From Primulina eburnea (Eukaryota > Streptophyta > Magnoliopsida > Lamiales > Gesneriaceae), in NCBI RefSeq assembly GCF_022965805.1, contig NC_133110.1, positions 30,500,668 through 30,564,667 on the forward strand: a stretch of 64,000 nt of DNA, in the 5' to 3' direction. The position numbers and the translations under genes are program-made. This document shows, piece by piece, positions 10,405 to 21,996 of this stretch. Under the pieces are notes generated by a model. It searched no databases, was not told where the DNA came from, and saw only the letters and a program-made list of their open reading frames with translations. Each line of letters starts with the position of its first letter. Position 1 is the first letter of the stretch.

Positions 10405-12210
10405 TGTCAAAGATTTGTACTGAACAGTAAAACAGATAAATGTTAATGACTATTTTAAAATATTTAATAAGATATAAAGTTTGGACTTTTACTTTATAAA
10501 TAATCGCTCCCACTGTTTTGACATTTTCACTACCCTCTAGTGAAAACGGGAAACACTTTCCTCAGTAGGTACGTAAGGTCCAATTAGCGAACTGTGATCC
10601 CGAATAACATCGGCCATCACAACTCCTAAAAGGTAGTTTCCAATTGCATCGCCATGCAACCCTCTACGTATACTTTTGTCTCACGTTTGATTAGGACCCA
10701 ATAATATGACGTCGTTCATCTTTACGTGTCAAGCCTAACCCATCGATATTGAACCTTAATGGACGGTCGCCATGAGTTCCCTCAATAATATGAGCCGAAA
10801 TCATGGGAGTTCTACGTAGTTCACATCACCATGTCAATGGATGTCACAGCTTTCCGGCACCCAGGGCCCCTTCAATAATATGAGCCGAGCCCCGAGTACG
10901 GGTAGCGTTCATCATGCATCCATTGTCGATGGAAGACAAGGAAATTATAAACAAATTTATAATTCCCCTTTTCGGACTTGATATTAATTTTGAATCTTAT
11001 TCAAAATGAGGGTTTTTAATTTTGAAAGGTCTCATCATTAATTTTATTTTAAAAGCTCGCCATGTTTGATCGTATGTTTGCCGGATTCATGCAACTTTGT
11101 TATTATAATAATAATAACGCACATACTCATTATTTATAACATATCATGCATATATTATAAATAGAAAACAGTACAAGGATGATCAATCGCCCCAAAACTA
11201 ATGGCCCGTGTGAGCCAAACACGGGGCTAGGTCCAATCCTAGGGTAAATGCAGGGATGCAATGCAACTAAATTATTACATTAGCATCCAATATTACATGT
11301 CTTCGATCTTCATAATCACCAAGGCCACCATCTTCCAATCTTGATCTTCCACTATTCTAATATTTACATTTAAATATCCATGGCACATAGGGATACATCT
11401 CATGGGGGGTGGGAACGGGCCATAAACCAAGCCCACTTTATAAATTGATAATTATTACAATCATACAACACAAATATCCTAGCATACACCTAGCAAATTG
11501 GGCTTGGGCTTTTGATCATCCTTCATGCATAATATCACATATCATACACCATCAATCAATTATCACTATAATTAATTGATCCAATATTATATATCTTGAT
11601 CCAATCACTAACCGCCACAATTATAAATTAAATCAACAAAGTATACAAACACCTTTGTCTACTTTCAAATTAATTTATTTATAATCGAATTTCTTGTAAA
11701 TCACAATTTACTATAAATAATTAAAGTCCTACTTCAATTATTTATTTTATGAGAAAATATGTGCAACAATTGTAAATTTAAACTTAAGGGCCCAAAAAAA
11801 CATTTTTCACCAAAAATATTTTGGCCCATTTAAATTTCACAAATTATGTTGTCCATCCAATGGCCCAACATCTCAAGGCCCATGACACTAAGATTCACCA
11901 AAACACTTTTGGAAACCCTAGTCGTCATCGCCGTCGCCGGAGCTCCGTCGCCGGATTCCGGCAACAAAAAAAAAATTTTTTTTTTTATTTAAAAACTGGA
12001 AGTTTCGGGCAGCCCCTTGGGCTGCACCTCGGCTGCCCGAAATTTTCAGGCAGCCCCTCGGGCAGCCCTCGGGCAGCCCCGAAAAATTATTTTTTTTTTT
12101 GTTGTTTCAAAATTTCGGTCCTTGCATATTCTATGCACAAAAATTCTCAAGCGGTTAGAAATCGATCTCAACACAATATTATGCAAATATCACACAAAAA
12201 ACGTAACCTT
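10405..12210 (-). other. Copia-1 long untranslated leader (1.8 kb)
   Basis: The region between the PBS and gag has no supported coding sequence. It is nearly identical to 58505-60329 of Copia-2. It contains two copies of CAATAATATGAGCCGA (about 10783-10798 and 10873-10888), an AT-rich middle, and a GC-rich block near the PBS made of GGGCAGCC and GGCTGCCC repeats in both orientations (about 12008-12080). The opposite strand carries AAACCCTAG followed by a run of GCCGTCGCCGG (about 11915-11960), which resembles a plant gene 5' end. Open frames on that strand, such as 11821-12228, look incidental. Confidence 0.75.
12008..12080. repeat. GC-rich inverted and direct repeat block in the Copia-1 leader
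   Basis: Several GGGCAGCC and GGCTGCCC units lie 130-200 bp from the PBS and can pair to form stems. The corresponding blocks are at 26030-26090 (Copia-3) and 60110-60195 (Copia-2). The Copia-1 version has drifted and lacks the perfect 10-bp hairpin of Copia-2. Confidence 0.8.
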
Positions 12211-12223
12211 AGCTCGGATACCA
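12211..12223 (-). other. Primer-binding site of Copia-1
   Basis: The minus strand reads TGGTATCCGAGCT, a tRNA-Met-type PBS variant, two bases from the 5' LTR. The same 13-mer is present in Copia-2 and Copia-3. Confidence 0.88.
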
Positions 12224-12225
12224 CT

Positions 12226-14301
12226 TGAAAGCGGACCGGTTACGGTGGCCGGAAACGTAACGGAAGCAAAAATTTTAAATTTTTAGAGCAAAATTTCGGC
12301 CACCCCTTATTTGTGCAATATTTACATTCAAACACCATAATACATACATAGGGTGTTCAAGTGATTTACCTATCAACCCCTTAGAGTTGATGAATGGCAC
12401 CAACTAAAGTATAAATACTTTAGCTCTTCTTGGTTGAAAAATCTACAAGCTTCCACCTCCAATCCTCCAAGAATTAGGCCCACCACAAGCTATGTAAACC
12501 CCTTCAAGTTTTGCACTAGAAAAACTTGAAGATTTTTCAAAGAGAAGATTTTATTCTCCAAGAAATGAAGAACAAAAGAGAAGAAAAATATGGAGAGAAA
12601 ATCCCTTCCAATTTTCGGCCAAGTGATGTGTTAGGGAGAGTGGGAGAATAGCCTAGGTATTGTGAAAAGTTGTCTCTCAAAAGTTGCATGTCTTTTGAAT
12701 ATTTTAATAAAAAGTAATCAAGGCTCTTCACCTCCCAAGCATGCAATCCCTACATGTCTCACTTATATATTATATGGTTTTTAACACATTAAAAACCACA
12801 TACTAAATTTTTATTATCTCAAACACATTTGAGATTAATTAAATATTACTTGATTTTACTCAAGTCCCACTAGTTAAATAATTATTTAAATTGAGCTCTA
12901 CAAGACTCAATATTATTTAATTAATTTAACACTTGAATTAATTTAATTATTTAGACTCTACTAGGTCCACTAGTGTTTAATTAATTCAACACTTGAATTA
13001 ATTTAATTTACTCCACAATAATGTTTATGAAAATCACAATTTTCAACTATATTATTTACTTGGCCAAATTTTAATCTTAGGAACACTTCCATAAATTAAA
13101 ATTTATATTTCTCTCTTAGAAGTCATACTTCTATTTTCTTTACGCTTATAAACACATTTATAAGCCGTTCAACACATTGAACTATTTTACTTCTCTTCGG
13201 GATTTACAAAGCAAGTACTTGTGTGGCCCTCAATGGTTCATTGATACAACTAGCCGTGGGTTCACATCTCTATGTGATTCGGACTAAGCATGTCCTTATT
13301 CGAGCATACCCCAATTGTTCCATTCTTACTTATCAACTCCTTGTTAGTAAGAACGTCAGAACTCAAGTCTGATAGGACCCAACCAATCACGTTAAACGCC
13401 TAGCAGCATCGCTTACGTGATTCCCTAGGTATCACATGATAGTGCCTGCAAGAACCATTCAATTATGGTTAGCGTACAGTACGGTCCCTTCAACTCATAT
13501 ATCCCGACCGATTCGACAACTATTGGTCTATCGAGAGTTGTCAATGAATCGATACTATGTGTCATGTCGTGGTTGCATCGATGGTGTAATCTATGAAACC
13601 CCTTTCATAATTACCACCATACTCTGATCAGAGATTTCAACCCACACATACATGAAAAACACATAGGATATCCATACCCGTAGGTAAGCGGTGAATCCCC
13701 GGCTACAATGCATCGACTCCTATATGTTTCGCCGTAACACCCAACCTTGCCACCTGATGACCCCATAAGAGTCGGTAAACAAGTCAAAGTGAAACGCTAG
13801 CATATAGAGTCTCAATGTTGTCCCGGGTCATAAGGACTAATGGTGTACAACCATAAACTAGGACTTTTCCACTCGATAAGTGAGAACCACTTGGAAAGTC
13901 CTTTATAGAGGGTTGTTCAGTGCACTCTACCAGGAGCACCTATCTGCATGCTCGGACATCACAATGTCCCCTACCAATGAAACATGGTACTCACATCGCA
14001 GATACTAGTCTCTAACTCGAGCGGCCTTTATCCTTCTTAGTGGCGGCTGAATCGACTAGGAACAGTTTAGAATATACAGTATTCCAAATATGAGTTTCAT
14101 GATACTCATCATATGAGCATCTCATATTCTTTCTACTATTTGTATATTCAAGGACTTTATCTATGCAACAAGCATGGGTATAAAGATAAAGATGCGCCAA
14201 ATTAATAAATTGAAATATTATTAAAATAAAGATCGTTTATACAAAGAGTTTCATTGTGAACAGTCGGCCAACACTTGCCTCGACGTGCACCTACTCTAAC
14301 A
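12226..14301 (-). repeat. 5' LTR of Copia-1
   Basis: It is 2076 bp and about 99.4% identical to 4382-6457 by eye. Transcription should start inside it toward lower coordinates. Confidence 0.95.
12763..12776 (-). promoter_or_regulatory. Candidate TATA box in the Copia-1 5' LTR
   Basis: The minus strand reads CCATATAATATATAAG here, leaving about 540 bp of LTR downstream for R and U5. It is conserved in Copia-2 in slightly shorter form (about 60885-60897) but not in the older Copia-3. This is sequence resemblance only. Confidence 0.35.
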
Positions 14302-14500
14302 ATTATAACTAACCTTCGAAGAACAAGTCGACGACAATCCGCACAAGCACGATCGACAAACGCCACAAAGTTAAAAACTTTGATAAGTTTAATTTTTGTT
14401 TGACAAAGCAAAAGCTTTAATTGTTTGAGAGAAAACTCAAGAACAATGATAAAATATCAATAATAATCTGAAAATTTTTCCAAAATTTCGTGGAACATAT

Positions 14501-14510
14501 GTTTATATCA
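14501..14510 (-). promoter_or_regulatory. Candidate TATA box of gypsy A1
   Basis: The minus strand reads TGATATAAAC. It is about 80 bp downstream of the nearest GC-rich motif and is conserved as TGATATATAAAC or a close variant in both A2 LTRs (about 37088-37098 and 40729-40739). Confidence 0.45.
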
Positions 14511-14589
14511 AAAGATAACAAAAAAATCTAGTTTCCATAATAATTAAAACTCTAACTAGGAAACTAGGATTCTTCCCGAAACTGACTCG

Positions 14590-14747
14590 CGCTCGGGCGG
14601 TAGAATTTGACCGCTCGAGCACCAAGGCTTCTGTACTACTCGCGCTCGGGCGGTAGATTATGACCGCTCGGGCGCGAGGCTTTCTGGAATTCTTCGCCTC
14701 AGACAGTAAGTATGGCGCTCGGGCGATAATGTTTGACCGCTCGGGCG
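14590..14747 (-). promoter_or_regulatory. U3 array of paired CGCTCGGGCG decamers, gypsy A1
   Basis: Six copies of CGCTCGGGCG (one degenerate) lie at 14590, 14612, 14643, 14665, 14716 and 14738. They form three pairs, each with start-to-start distance 22, and the pairs begin 53 and 73 bp apart. Each 12-bp spacer ends in TTGAC or ATGAC, giving TTGACC (a W-box-like core) in two pairs. The array sits upstream of the candidate TATA box. A regulatory role is inferred. Confidence 0.7.
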
Positions 14748-14989
14748 CCGATGCTGCTGGACTCAACTTTATCTATCACTTGAATAATGTTCTTGTGACT
14801 TCCAAACTCACTTCCAAGTATCAAAAACCCTCCAGCACTTTGCACCTCGCTCGTAAGACCTTCTTCATTGCTCATAAGTCCATGCAACGCTTCCTTGAAC
14901 TTCTTCAATCGTCCCGCGTGATTGGTCCCTCCGGCAACTCCAAAGGGTCCCATGCTTTCCTTGGCGCCTGACCATCCGTGTTCGCATCA

Positions 14990-15694
14990 GTTACTTTTGG
15001 AATACTTTATGGGCAAAACATGGCAAAAAATTGTTGTTTTCTACTATTTGTCATCCTCAAACGGATGGACAAACTGAAGTTGTCAATAGAACTTTGGGAA
15101 AACTTTTGCGTGCTATTCTTAAAAAGAACTTGGATTGACATTTCTATGGACTTTATTTTGGGGTTGCCTTAAACTAAGAAGGGGAGGGATTCTATTTTTG
15201 TTGTTGTGGATAGATTCTCTAAGATGGCACATTTTATAGCTTGTCATAAAACCGATGATGCTTCAAACATTGCGGATTTGTTCTTTAGAGAAGTCGTTAG
15301 GTTGCATGGCATGCCTAGGACTATTGTTTCTGGTCGCGATGTTAAATTCTTGAGTTACTTTTGGAAGACTTTATGGGCTAAACTTGGAACAAATATGTTG
15401 TTTTCTACTACTTGTCATCCTCAAACGGATGGTCAAACTGAAGTTCTCAATAGAACTTCGGGAACACTTTTTGAGTGCTATTCTTAAAAGGAACTTGGAT
15501 TGACATTTCTATAGACTTTATTTTGGGGTTGCCTAGGACTAAGAAGGGGAGGGATTCTATTTTTGTTGTTGTGGATAGATTCTTTAAGATGACACATTTT
15601 ATAGCTTGTCATAAAACCGATGATGCTTCAAACATTGCGGATTTGTTCTTTAGAGAAGTCACTAGGTTGCATGGCATGCCTATGACTGTTTTTT
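14990..15694 (+). pseudogene. Old CRM-like integrase fragment with a ~365-bp tandem duplication
   Basis: The plus strand encodes pieces of a gypsy integrase of the same family as [67 protein letters not shown] and [11 protein letters not shown], covering two of the catalytic-core acidic regions. The segment occurs as overlapping copies offset by about 364-365 bp: GTTACTTTTGGAA at 14990 recurs at 15354, and GTGCTATTCTTAAAA at 15110 recurs at 15475. The junction joins the AILKKNLD part of the core back to the start of the core. Stops and a frame change break it. Gypsy A1 abuts it on the left and the Copia-3 LTR starts at 15695 on the right, so it is the oldest layer of this part of the nest. 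Confidence 0.82.
14990..15694 (+). repeat. Direct tandem duplication, period about 365 bp
   Basis: The sequence from 14990 is repeated from 15354, and the repeat is cut by the Copia-3 LTR at 15695, so a little under two units are visible. The copies differ by scattered substitutions and a 1-bp indel, so the duplication is not recent. Confidence 0.85.
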
Positions 15695-17761
15695 TGAAAA
15701 GAGATCGGTTACGGTGACCGGAAGCGCAACGGAAGTCAAAAAATTTTATTTTTCATGCTAAAATTTCGGCCACCACATAATTTTGTGCAACAAATACCAT
15801 AAAACACAAAAATAACATTCATAGAGTGTTTTAGAATTTTTACCTATGAACCTCTTAAGGTTGATTATGGCTCCAACTTTGTTGTCAAACAACAAAGCTC
15901 TTCAAGGCAAGACAATTCTACAAGCTCCCTCCTTTGAACACTCCTTGTTCAAAAATCAAGCCCACCACTTGCAAGCTATAACCTTTCTTACTTTGCACTA
16001 GAAAAATAAGAAGATTTTACAAAGAGAAGTGTGTGTATTCTCCAACAATTGAAGAACACAAAAGGAGAGAAAAATGAGAGAATTTTTCTATCAAAAATTC
16101 GGCCAACATGCAAAAATGAGAGAGGGGAGAGTTGCCTTGGTTGTGGGAAAAGTTGTCTTGCATGCCATGCAAATTTTATTCAAAAGTATTCTACAACCCT
16201 TCACCTACCAAGCATTCAAACCCTAGTGGGCTTGTAACATTTACAAAGGGCCCATGGACTTTTATTTAAATTGTCTCAAACCCATTTGAGCCCGATTAGA
16301 CTTTACTTGATTTTACTCAAGCCCACTAGTTAAATAATTATTTCCAATTAGGCTCTACAAGGCCCAATGTTATTTAATTAATCCAACACTTGAATTAATT
16401 TAATTATTTGGACTCTACTAGGCCCACTAGTGTTTAATTAATTCAACACTTGAATTAATTTAATTTAGTCCATAATAATGTTTATGAAAATCACAATTTT
16501 CAAATACATTATTCACTTGGCCAAATTTTAATTTAGGAACACTTCCATTAATTAAAAAATTTATATTTCTCTCATAGAAGTCATACTTCTATTTTTCTTT
16601 ACACTTATAAACTCATTTATAAGCCGTTCAACATATTGAACTATTTTAACTTCTCAACGGGATCTAGAAAGCTAGTACTTGTGTGGCCCTCAATGGTTCA
16701 CTGATACAACTAGCTGTGGGTTCACATCTCTACGTGATTCGGACTAAACATGTCCTTATACGAGCATACCCCAATTGCTCCATTCTTACTTATAAACTCT
16801 TTGATAACAAGAACGTCAGAACTCAAGTCTGATAGTACCCAACCAATCATGTTAAACGCCTAGCAGCATCGCTTACAAGATTCCCTAGGTATCAAATGAT
16901 AGCGCCTTCAAGAACCATTCAATTATGGTTAGCGTACAGTACGGTCCCTTCAACTCATATATCCCGACCGATTCGACAACCATTGGTTTATCGAGAGTTG
17001 TCAATGAATCGATACTATGTGTCATGTCGTAGTTGCATCGATGGTGTAATCTATGAAACCCCTTTCATAATTAGCACCATACTCTGATCAGAGATTTCAA
17101 ACTACATATACATAAAAACACATAGGATATCCATACCCGTAGGTAAGCGGTGAATCCCCGACTACAATGCATCGACTCCTATATGTTTCGACATAACACC
17201 CAACCATGGCACCTGATGACCCCATGAGAGTCGGTAAATAAGTCAAAGTGAAACGCTAGCACATAGAGTCTCAATGTTGTCCCGGGTCATAAGGACTAAT
17301 GGTGTACAACCATAAACTAGGACTTTTCCACTCGATAAGTGAGAAGCACTTGGAAAGTCCTTTTATGGAGGGTTGTTCAGTGCATTCTATAAGGAGCACC
17401 TATCTGCATGTTCGGACATCACAATGTCCCCTACCAATGAAACATGGTACTCACATCGCAGATACTAGTCTCGAACTCGAACGGCCTATATCCTTCTTAG
17501 TGGCGACTGAATCGACTAGGAACCGTTTAGAATATACAATATTACAAATATGAGTTTCATGATATTCATCATATGAGCATCTCATATTCTTTCTACTATT
17601 TGTATATTCAAGGGCTTTATCTATGCAACTAGCATGAGTATACAGATAAAGATGTGCCAAAATAATAATTTCAAATATTATTAAAATAAAGATTGCTTAT
17701 ACATAGAGTTTCATTGTGAACACTCGGCCAACACTTGGCTTGACGTGCACCTATTCTAACA
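15695..17761 (-). repeat. 3' LTR of Copia-3
   Basis: It is 2067 bp, from TGAAAAGAGATCGG to ATTCTAACA, and recognisably homologous to the Copia-1 LTR but considerably diverged, especially in the PBS-proximal third. The adjacent polypurine tract has degraded (ATCACCCAC instead of ATCTCCCAC). Confidence 0.92.
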
Positions 17762-17775
17762 ATCACCCACTTGCA

Positions 17776-20233
17776 CTAGAGCCAACTACCCATATGCATC
17801 AAACCCATTGATTCGCGATGCATCTCGAATAATGGTCCAGGTAAAGGCTTAGCTAGTGGATCAGAAACATTATTTGCGGAGCTGACTTTGTCAATCGTGA
17901 CATCTCCTCTTTCCACAATCTCTCTGAGGATGTGGTACTTTCTCAATACTTGTTTGGACTTCTGATGAGACCTGGGCTCCTTTGCTTGAGCTATAGCTCC
18001 CATGTTGTCACACAACACCGGGACAAGAGCAACTCCATTAGGAATGACGTCCAACTCTTAGACGAAATTCCTTATCCAAACAGCATCCCTTGCTGCATCT
18101 AATGCAGCAATGTATTCGGCCTCTGTGCTGGAATCCGCAGTATTGTCTTGCTTAGAACTCTTCCAAGAGACAGCAGCACCATTGAGCATGAATACAAACC
18201 CAGAGGTTGACTTCGAGTCATCGATATCGCTTTGGAAGCTAGAGTCGGTATAACCTTCCAATTTCAGTTCTCCACCCCATAGACCAAGAACAATTTATTG
18301 GTCCTTCTCAACTACTTGAGGATGCCTTTCACAGCTTTCCAGTGTGGAAGACCAGGGCTCGATTGATATCTACTCACTACACTTAGTGCGAATGCCACGT
18401 CAGGACGTGTAGATATCATCTCATACATGATGCTACCAATCGCATATGCATAAGGAATGCTTGTCATCGCCGCTATCTCTGCATCCGTCTTGGGAGACAG
18501 ACTTGGATAGGGACACGCCATGAAACATTGGTAGATGTCTTCTCTTGGACTCATCCATCGAGAACCGCTTCATGATGGTATCAATGTATGTGGACTGGGT
18601 GAGACCAAGAAATCTTCTTGATCTATCTCTATAGATCTGTATTCCTAATACAAAAGATGCTTCACCCAAGTCCTGCATCGAGAACTTACTTGCTAACCAT
18701 ATTTTAGTTGATTGCAACATTCCTATATCATTCCCAATGATAAAATATCATCAACATAAAACACCAGGAATGTCACAACACTCCCACTGACCTTCTTATA
18801 CACACAGGGTTCCTCAGGATTCTTATCAAAACCAAACTCTTTGATTGTACTGTCGAATCTGAGATTTCAACTCCTAGATGCCTGTTTTAGACCATAAATA
18901 GATCTTTGTAGTTTGCATACCATATGCTCACTTCCGATAGATGTAAACCCTCCAGGTTTGAGACATGTAAATCTCTTCCTTAATATCCCCATTAAGAAAG
19001 GCTGTCTTGACATCCATCTGCTATATCTCATAGTCATACCATGCAGCTATGGCTAGCAATATCCTTATGGACTTGAACATTGCAACTGGAGAAAAGGTTT
19101 CCTCAAATTCAACTCCTTGTCTTCGAGTGTATCCTTTTGCCACCAATCGCGCCTTGAAGGTCAATACCTTCCCATCCGCCCCAAGTTTCCTCTTGTAAAT
19201 CCATTTACACCCTATGAGAACAATTCCCTCAGGTAGATCCACGAGATTCCACACTTGGTTCGAATGCATGGAATTCATCTCAGATTCCATCGCTTCAAAC
19301 CACTTGGATGAATCAGCATCAGATAATGCTTCCTTGATGGTCCTTGGATCACATCCATGGTTAGGCTCATCATGGCCCTCTTCAAGAAGCAGGCCATACC
19401 TCATAGGTGGTCTCGAGACTCTCTCGGATATTCTAGGAGCTTGTATCTCCTCTCTTGGCTCTTCGGGTGTGGGTTCTATAATTGTGGGTGTCTCTCGAAC
19501 CTCTTCAAGTTCTATCATCTCGCCTTTTCTAACTAATAGAAATTTCTTTTCCAAAAAAGTTGCATTCCAAGAAACAAACACCTTTGTTTCTTGGGATGAT
19601 AGAAATGATATCCAACTGAATTCCGTGGATATCCCACAAAGTACCATAAAATGGATCGACTATCCAATTTATCTCCCACTACCTGCTTCAAATAAGCAGG
19701 GCTCCCCATATTCTAAGATAAGAATATTTGGGAGGCTTACCCATCCATATCTCATATGGTGTCTACCTTTGAATGGACATTTAATGGAATATCTTTCAAT
19801 TTTAAGTTATAGAGATCGTTTTCAAGTTCACCAGTACCAATCAAACATTCACTCATGTAAATGTTGCAAACACCTTTGCAAAATAAACAAGAATATCCAT
19901 TTTTATCAGCATAGAAATGGAAATAATGTTTTTCACCAAATCCGGTACAAACAAAACATCTCTTAAAATTAACTTAAAACTATTGTTCAACATTAAGTAA
20001 ACATATTCAATAGCCTTGGCAGCAACTCTTGCCCCATTGCCCATCCTCTAGAAGGTCACACCTTCCTTAAGCTTCCTACTTCTTCCCATCACCTGTAACT
20101 CATTACAGAGATGTGAGTCACAACCGGTATCTAATACCAAGAAGTAGAGTTAATTGAAATGTTTACTTCAATTTAGAACATACCGTTTCCAGAACTCTTC
20201 TGGGCAAGATATTCCCTGCAGTTACGCCTCCAA
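17776..20233 (-). pseudogene. Copia-3 Pol remnant lacking the integrase core
   Basis: Minus-strand pieces, read from high to low coordinate, are: protease/linker end (19853-20233), RT start and linker (19021-19647, with KWIYKRKLGADGKV), RT to connection (18312-18720) and RNase H (17776-18261, with GYTDSSF, TEAEYIA and CDNMGAI). They are separated by stops and frameshifts. The integrase core is missing: near 19760-19785 the sequence jumps between two sites that both contain TGGACATT in the intact sibling, a loss of about 657 bp. The left pol end at 20233 is cut by gypsy C1 within the zinc-knuckle coding region. It is nonfunctional. Confidence 0.88.
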
Positions 20234-20299
20234 TGTAAGGCTCGAGATTCATTAATCGTCATTAAAATGATGAATTAAAGCTTGGCTTGAAATTGCAAG

Positions 20300-20410
20300 A
20301 CCGCACCCGCGGTGCTGAGGAGACCGCACCCGCGGTCGTCAATGTTGGAAAATAAAAATCATGCCGAAGCATGAGCGCACCCACGGTCTGGACATTAGCG
20401 CACCCGCGGT
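20300..20410 (+). promoter_or_regulatory. U3 array of paired ACCGCACCCGCGGT motifs, gypsy C1
   Basis: Copies lie at 20300, 20323, 20375 and 20398: two pairs each offset by 23 bp, with pair starts 75 bp apart. The linker carries AAAATAAAAATC and GCCGAAG. The array ends about 50 bp before the TATA tract. Confidence 0.7.
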
Positions 20411-20460
20411 TCTGCATGCGAGAAAGCCACCCTTGTTTCTTGTAATGACACATGGCAGGG

Positions 20461-20470
20461 TATATATATA
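20461..20470 (+). promoter_or_regulatory. Candidate TATA box of gypsy C1
   Basis: TATATATATA preceded by GGCAGGG, in the sense orientation of the element and just downstream of the U3 array. It is lost in C2 through the LTR deletion. Confidence 0.55.
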
Positions 20471-21984
20471 GAAATATGTTGAATCGTTCTTTCTCATTTC
20501 AGCAGCTGAGAACCGAGCCTTTCTCCAAGAATTCTTCAAGTTCTTTAATGTTTTGGGGTAAGATATCTTAAGAATTAGCCTTCCGATTTATATTCCGAGT
20601 TGAGATTCTTGTTCCTTGCTTCAAAGGCTACAAGAGGATGTAAGTTTCACTCAGTTTCTACATGACTTGGGATATTGATATTGGAGAAAATGTATTATGC
20701 TTGTAGATAAATGTTCTTGTGATGATTATGAGTTTATAATCGAAACCAGAACGAAGAAATGATATCGTATGTGTTTGCTATGAATTCCAGTATGTTTTAA
20801 GAATAGATGGAGCAGAATTATTGTGTTCTAGTTTGATATTGTGATGGATTATTGAGGTGTGAGTTGTTCAGTTTATCGAGAATCTACAGTTATGCCGTTG
20901 AATGATATTAAGATAGATTATTGATTCATAGATGTGTTGAATGGCATAGAAATTGATAGAATGTGTATCAATGTATCTCTTTCAGATTTGATTGACAGAC
21001 TTGATATCGACTTCGAGACTTCGATTGATTCTAACGACAAGAAAGGTATAAGCCATGTTTTGTTTGGGAAGATACAACTCAAATAAGATATCATTTGAGT
21101 TCCCAACCAAAAATCACATACTAGAATTGTTGTATATATTGTAACATGTTTATGACTTGTTTATAGAATTATATCCAAATCTTGTAACATGATTATGCTT
21201 TGATTATAGAATTGTATTCAAGCATATAAGATCATTGTGATATTCAGATATGAATATGATTATGCTTTGTTTACAGATTGATAGTCATGGCATCTAAGAT
21301 AGGAGAGTCTTTGACAGCTATTGTCGATTATCTAGATGTTCGGTGTATCTCAGCTTAGGAGCAGCTCTGACTCCTATTGCAGTCCTCGATACAGCTCAGA
21401 CCGAAGTCTAGGAATAAGACGTACAGTCACCCCGAGTGGGAGGGTAGGTGACAGCCATTGACGTCTTATTCACACCGGGATCCCTAGAGTTATAGTTGAG
21501 TCGAGTCTAGAAATGATTGGATTCGCATTGCATGTTTATGTTGATGACATTCATACTATCATGTTTCATGTTTTAGATTGATTATATGCATGTATACATG
21601 TTTATACAGGGATTTGTTCTCACCGGAGTTTCCGGCTGTTGTTATGTCTGTATGTGTGCATAACAACAGGTGGGGAAGGATCTGGGTCGAGACAGAGATG
21701 AGATCGTGATAGCGTGGTGACTTCGGGCGCAGCAGAGGACTAGTGGTTTTTACTAGCTTTGTACTACTTGTAGATAGTAGTTTGTTTGAAACACTAGTTT
21801 GTACGAATGTATAATAACAAGACTTGTATTTATATTTGATGAACTAAAGTACAAGTATATGTTGTGCTTGTTTATATACACATTAGATTTAATGTTAAAA
21901 AGCAAAATTTTGACCCACCTTTTCTAGCAATTATCCAGCTAATCCCAAAACGAATCGAGTTAGAGCCCGGGTCCCCACAACAGG

Positions 21985-21996
21985 TGGTATCAGAGC
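21985..21996 (+). other. Primer-binding site of gypsy C1
   Basis: TGGTATCAGAGC, two bases after the LTR end. It matches plant initiator tRNA-Met. Confidence 0.93.

Larger units (their letters stand above)
4382..14301 (-). mobile_element. Copia-1: complete 9.9-kb Ty1/copia element with one nonsense codon
   Basis: This is a complete minus-strand copia element with two 2076-bp LTRs (4382-6457 and 12226-14301), TG...CA ends, a PBS, a PPT and a perfect 5-bp target duplication ATTAT (4377-4381 and 14302-14306). By-eye comparison of the LTRs finds about 13 differences (~0.6%), so the insertion is recent. It disrupts the 5' LTR of gypsy A1. Gag-pol is in one frame apart from a stop in the Gag zinc knuckle. 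The clade is uncertain; the ~10 kb size and ~2 kb LTRs would suit the Tork/Angela-like or similar large copia groups. Copia-2 is the intact sibling. Confidence 0.96.
1..14989 (-). mobile_element. Gypsy A1: defective CRM-like Ty3/gypsy element, left end outside window
   Basis: This minus-strand Ty3/gypsy element consists of a 3' LTR cut by the window edge (1-315), a decayed internal region (316-4193) and a 5' LTR split by Copia-1 (4194-4381 and 14302-14989). The primer-binding site abuts the 5' LTR and the polypurine tract abuts the 3' LTR. Over about 315 comparable bases the two LTRs differ at roughly 13 positions (~4%, by eye), so A1 is older than the Copia-1 inside it. The internal region is only ~3.9 kb because RNase H and the integrase core are deleted. 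The RT and integrase sequences, a tail coded across the PPT into the LTR and the lack of a chromodomain suggest the CRM chromovirus lineage; this is inference from memory of that family. The right flank GTTAC (14990-14994) should be one copy of the target duplication; the other is off-window. Confidence 0.88.
14302..14989 (-). repeat. 5' LTR of gypsy A1, segment 2 (outer part)
   Basis: It continues the LTR broken at 4381, repeating ATTAT at its start. It contains the A-family U3 array (14590-14747), a candidate TATA box and the outer end ...GCATCA at 14989. Together the segments give an LTR of about 870 bp. Confidence 0.9.
20234..21982 (+). repeat. 5' LTR of gypsy C1
   Basis: It is 1749 bp, TGTAAGG...CCACAACA, followed by GG and the PBS. 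It includes the U3 array (20300-20410) and a strong TATA-like tract (20461-20470). The first ~220 bp align with the C2 LTR at 50278, including the CATGGCAGG just before the TATA tract. Confidence 0.85.

Noticed and set aside
11821..12286. Antisense frames of 135 and 89 codons in the Copia-1 leader
   Set aside because: Low-complexity composition from GC repeats and poly-T, not preserved as frames in Copia-2 or Copia-3.
14012..14200. 62-codon sense frame in copia LTRs (also 17451, 54268, 62134)
   Set aside because: It starts at TTG rather than ATG and lies in U3; there is no evidence of translation.
14590..14674. Perfect hairpin formed by paired decamers of gypsy A and B
   Set aside because: On checking, CGCTCGGGCG and CGCTAGGGCG are repeated in direct, not inverted, orientation, so the pair does not form a stem. 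Only the A2 and copia blocks have true inverted repeats.
14590..14747. CRISPR-like or satellite interpretation of the GC-rich arrays
   Set aside because: The units are short, lie inside LTRs, recur at the same LTR position in each copy, and this is plant nuclear sequence; a U3 regulatory repeat fits better.
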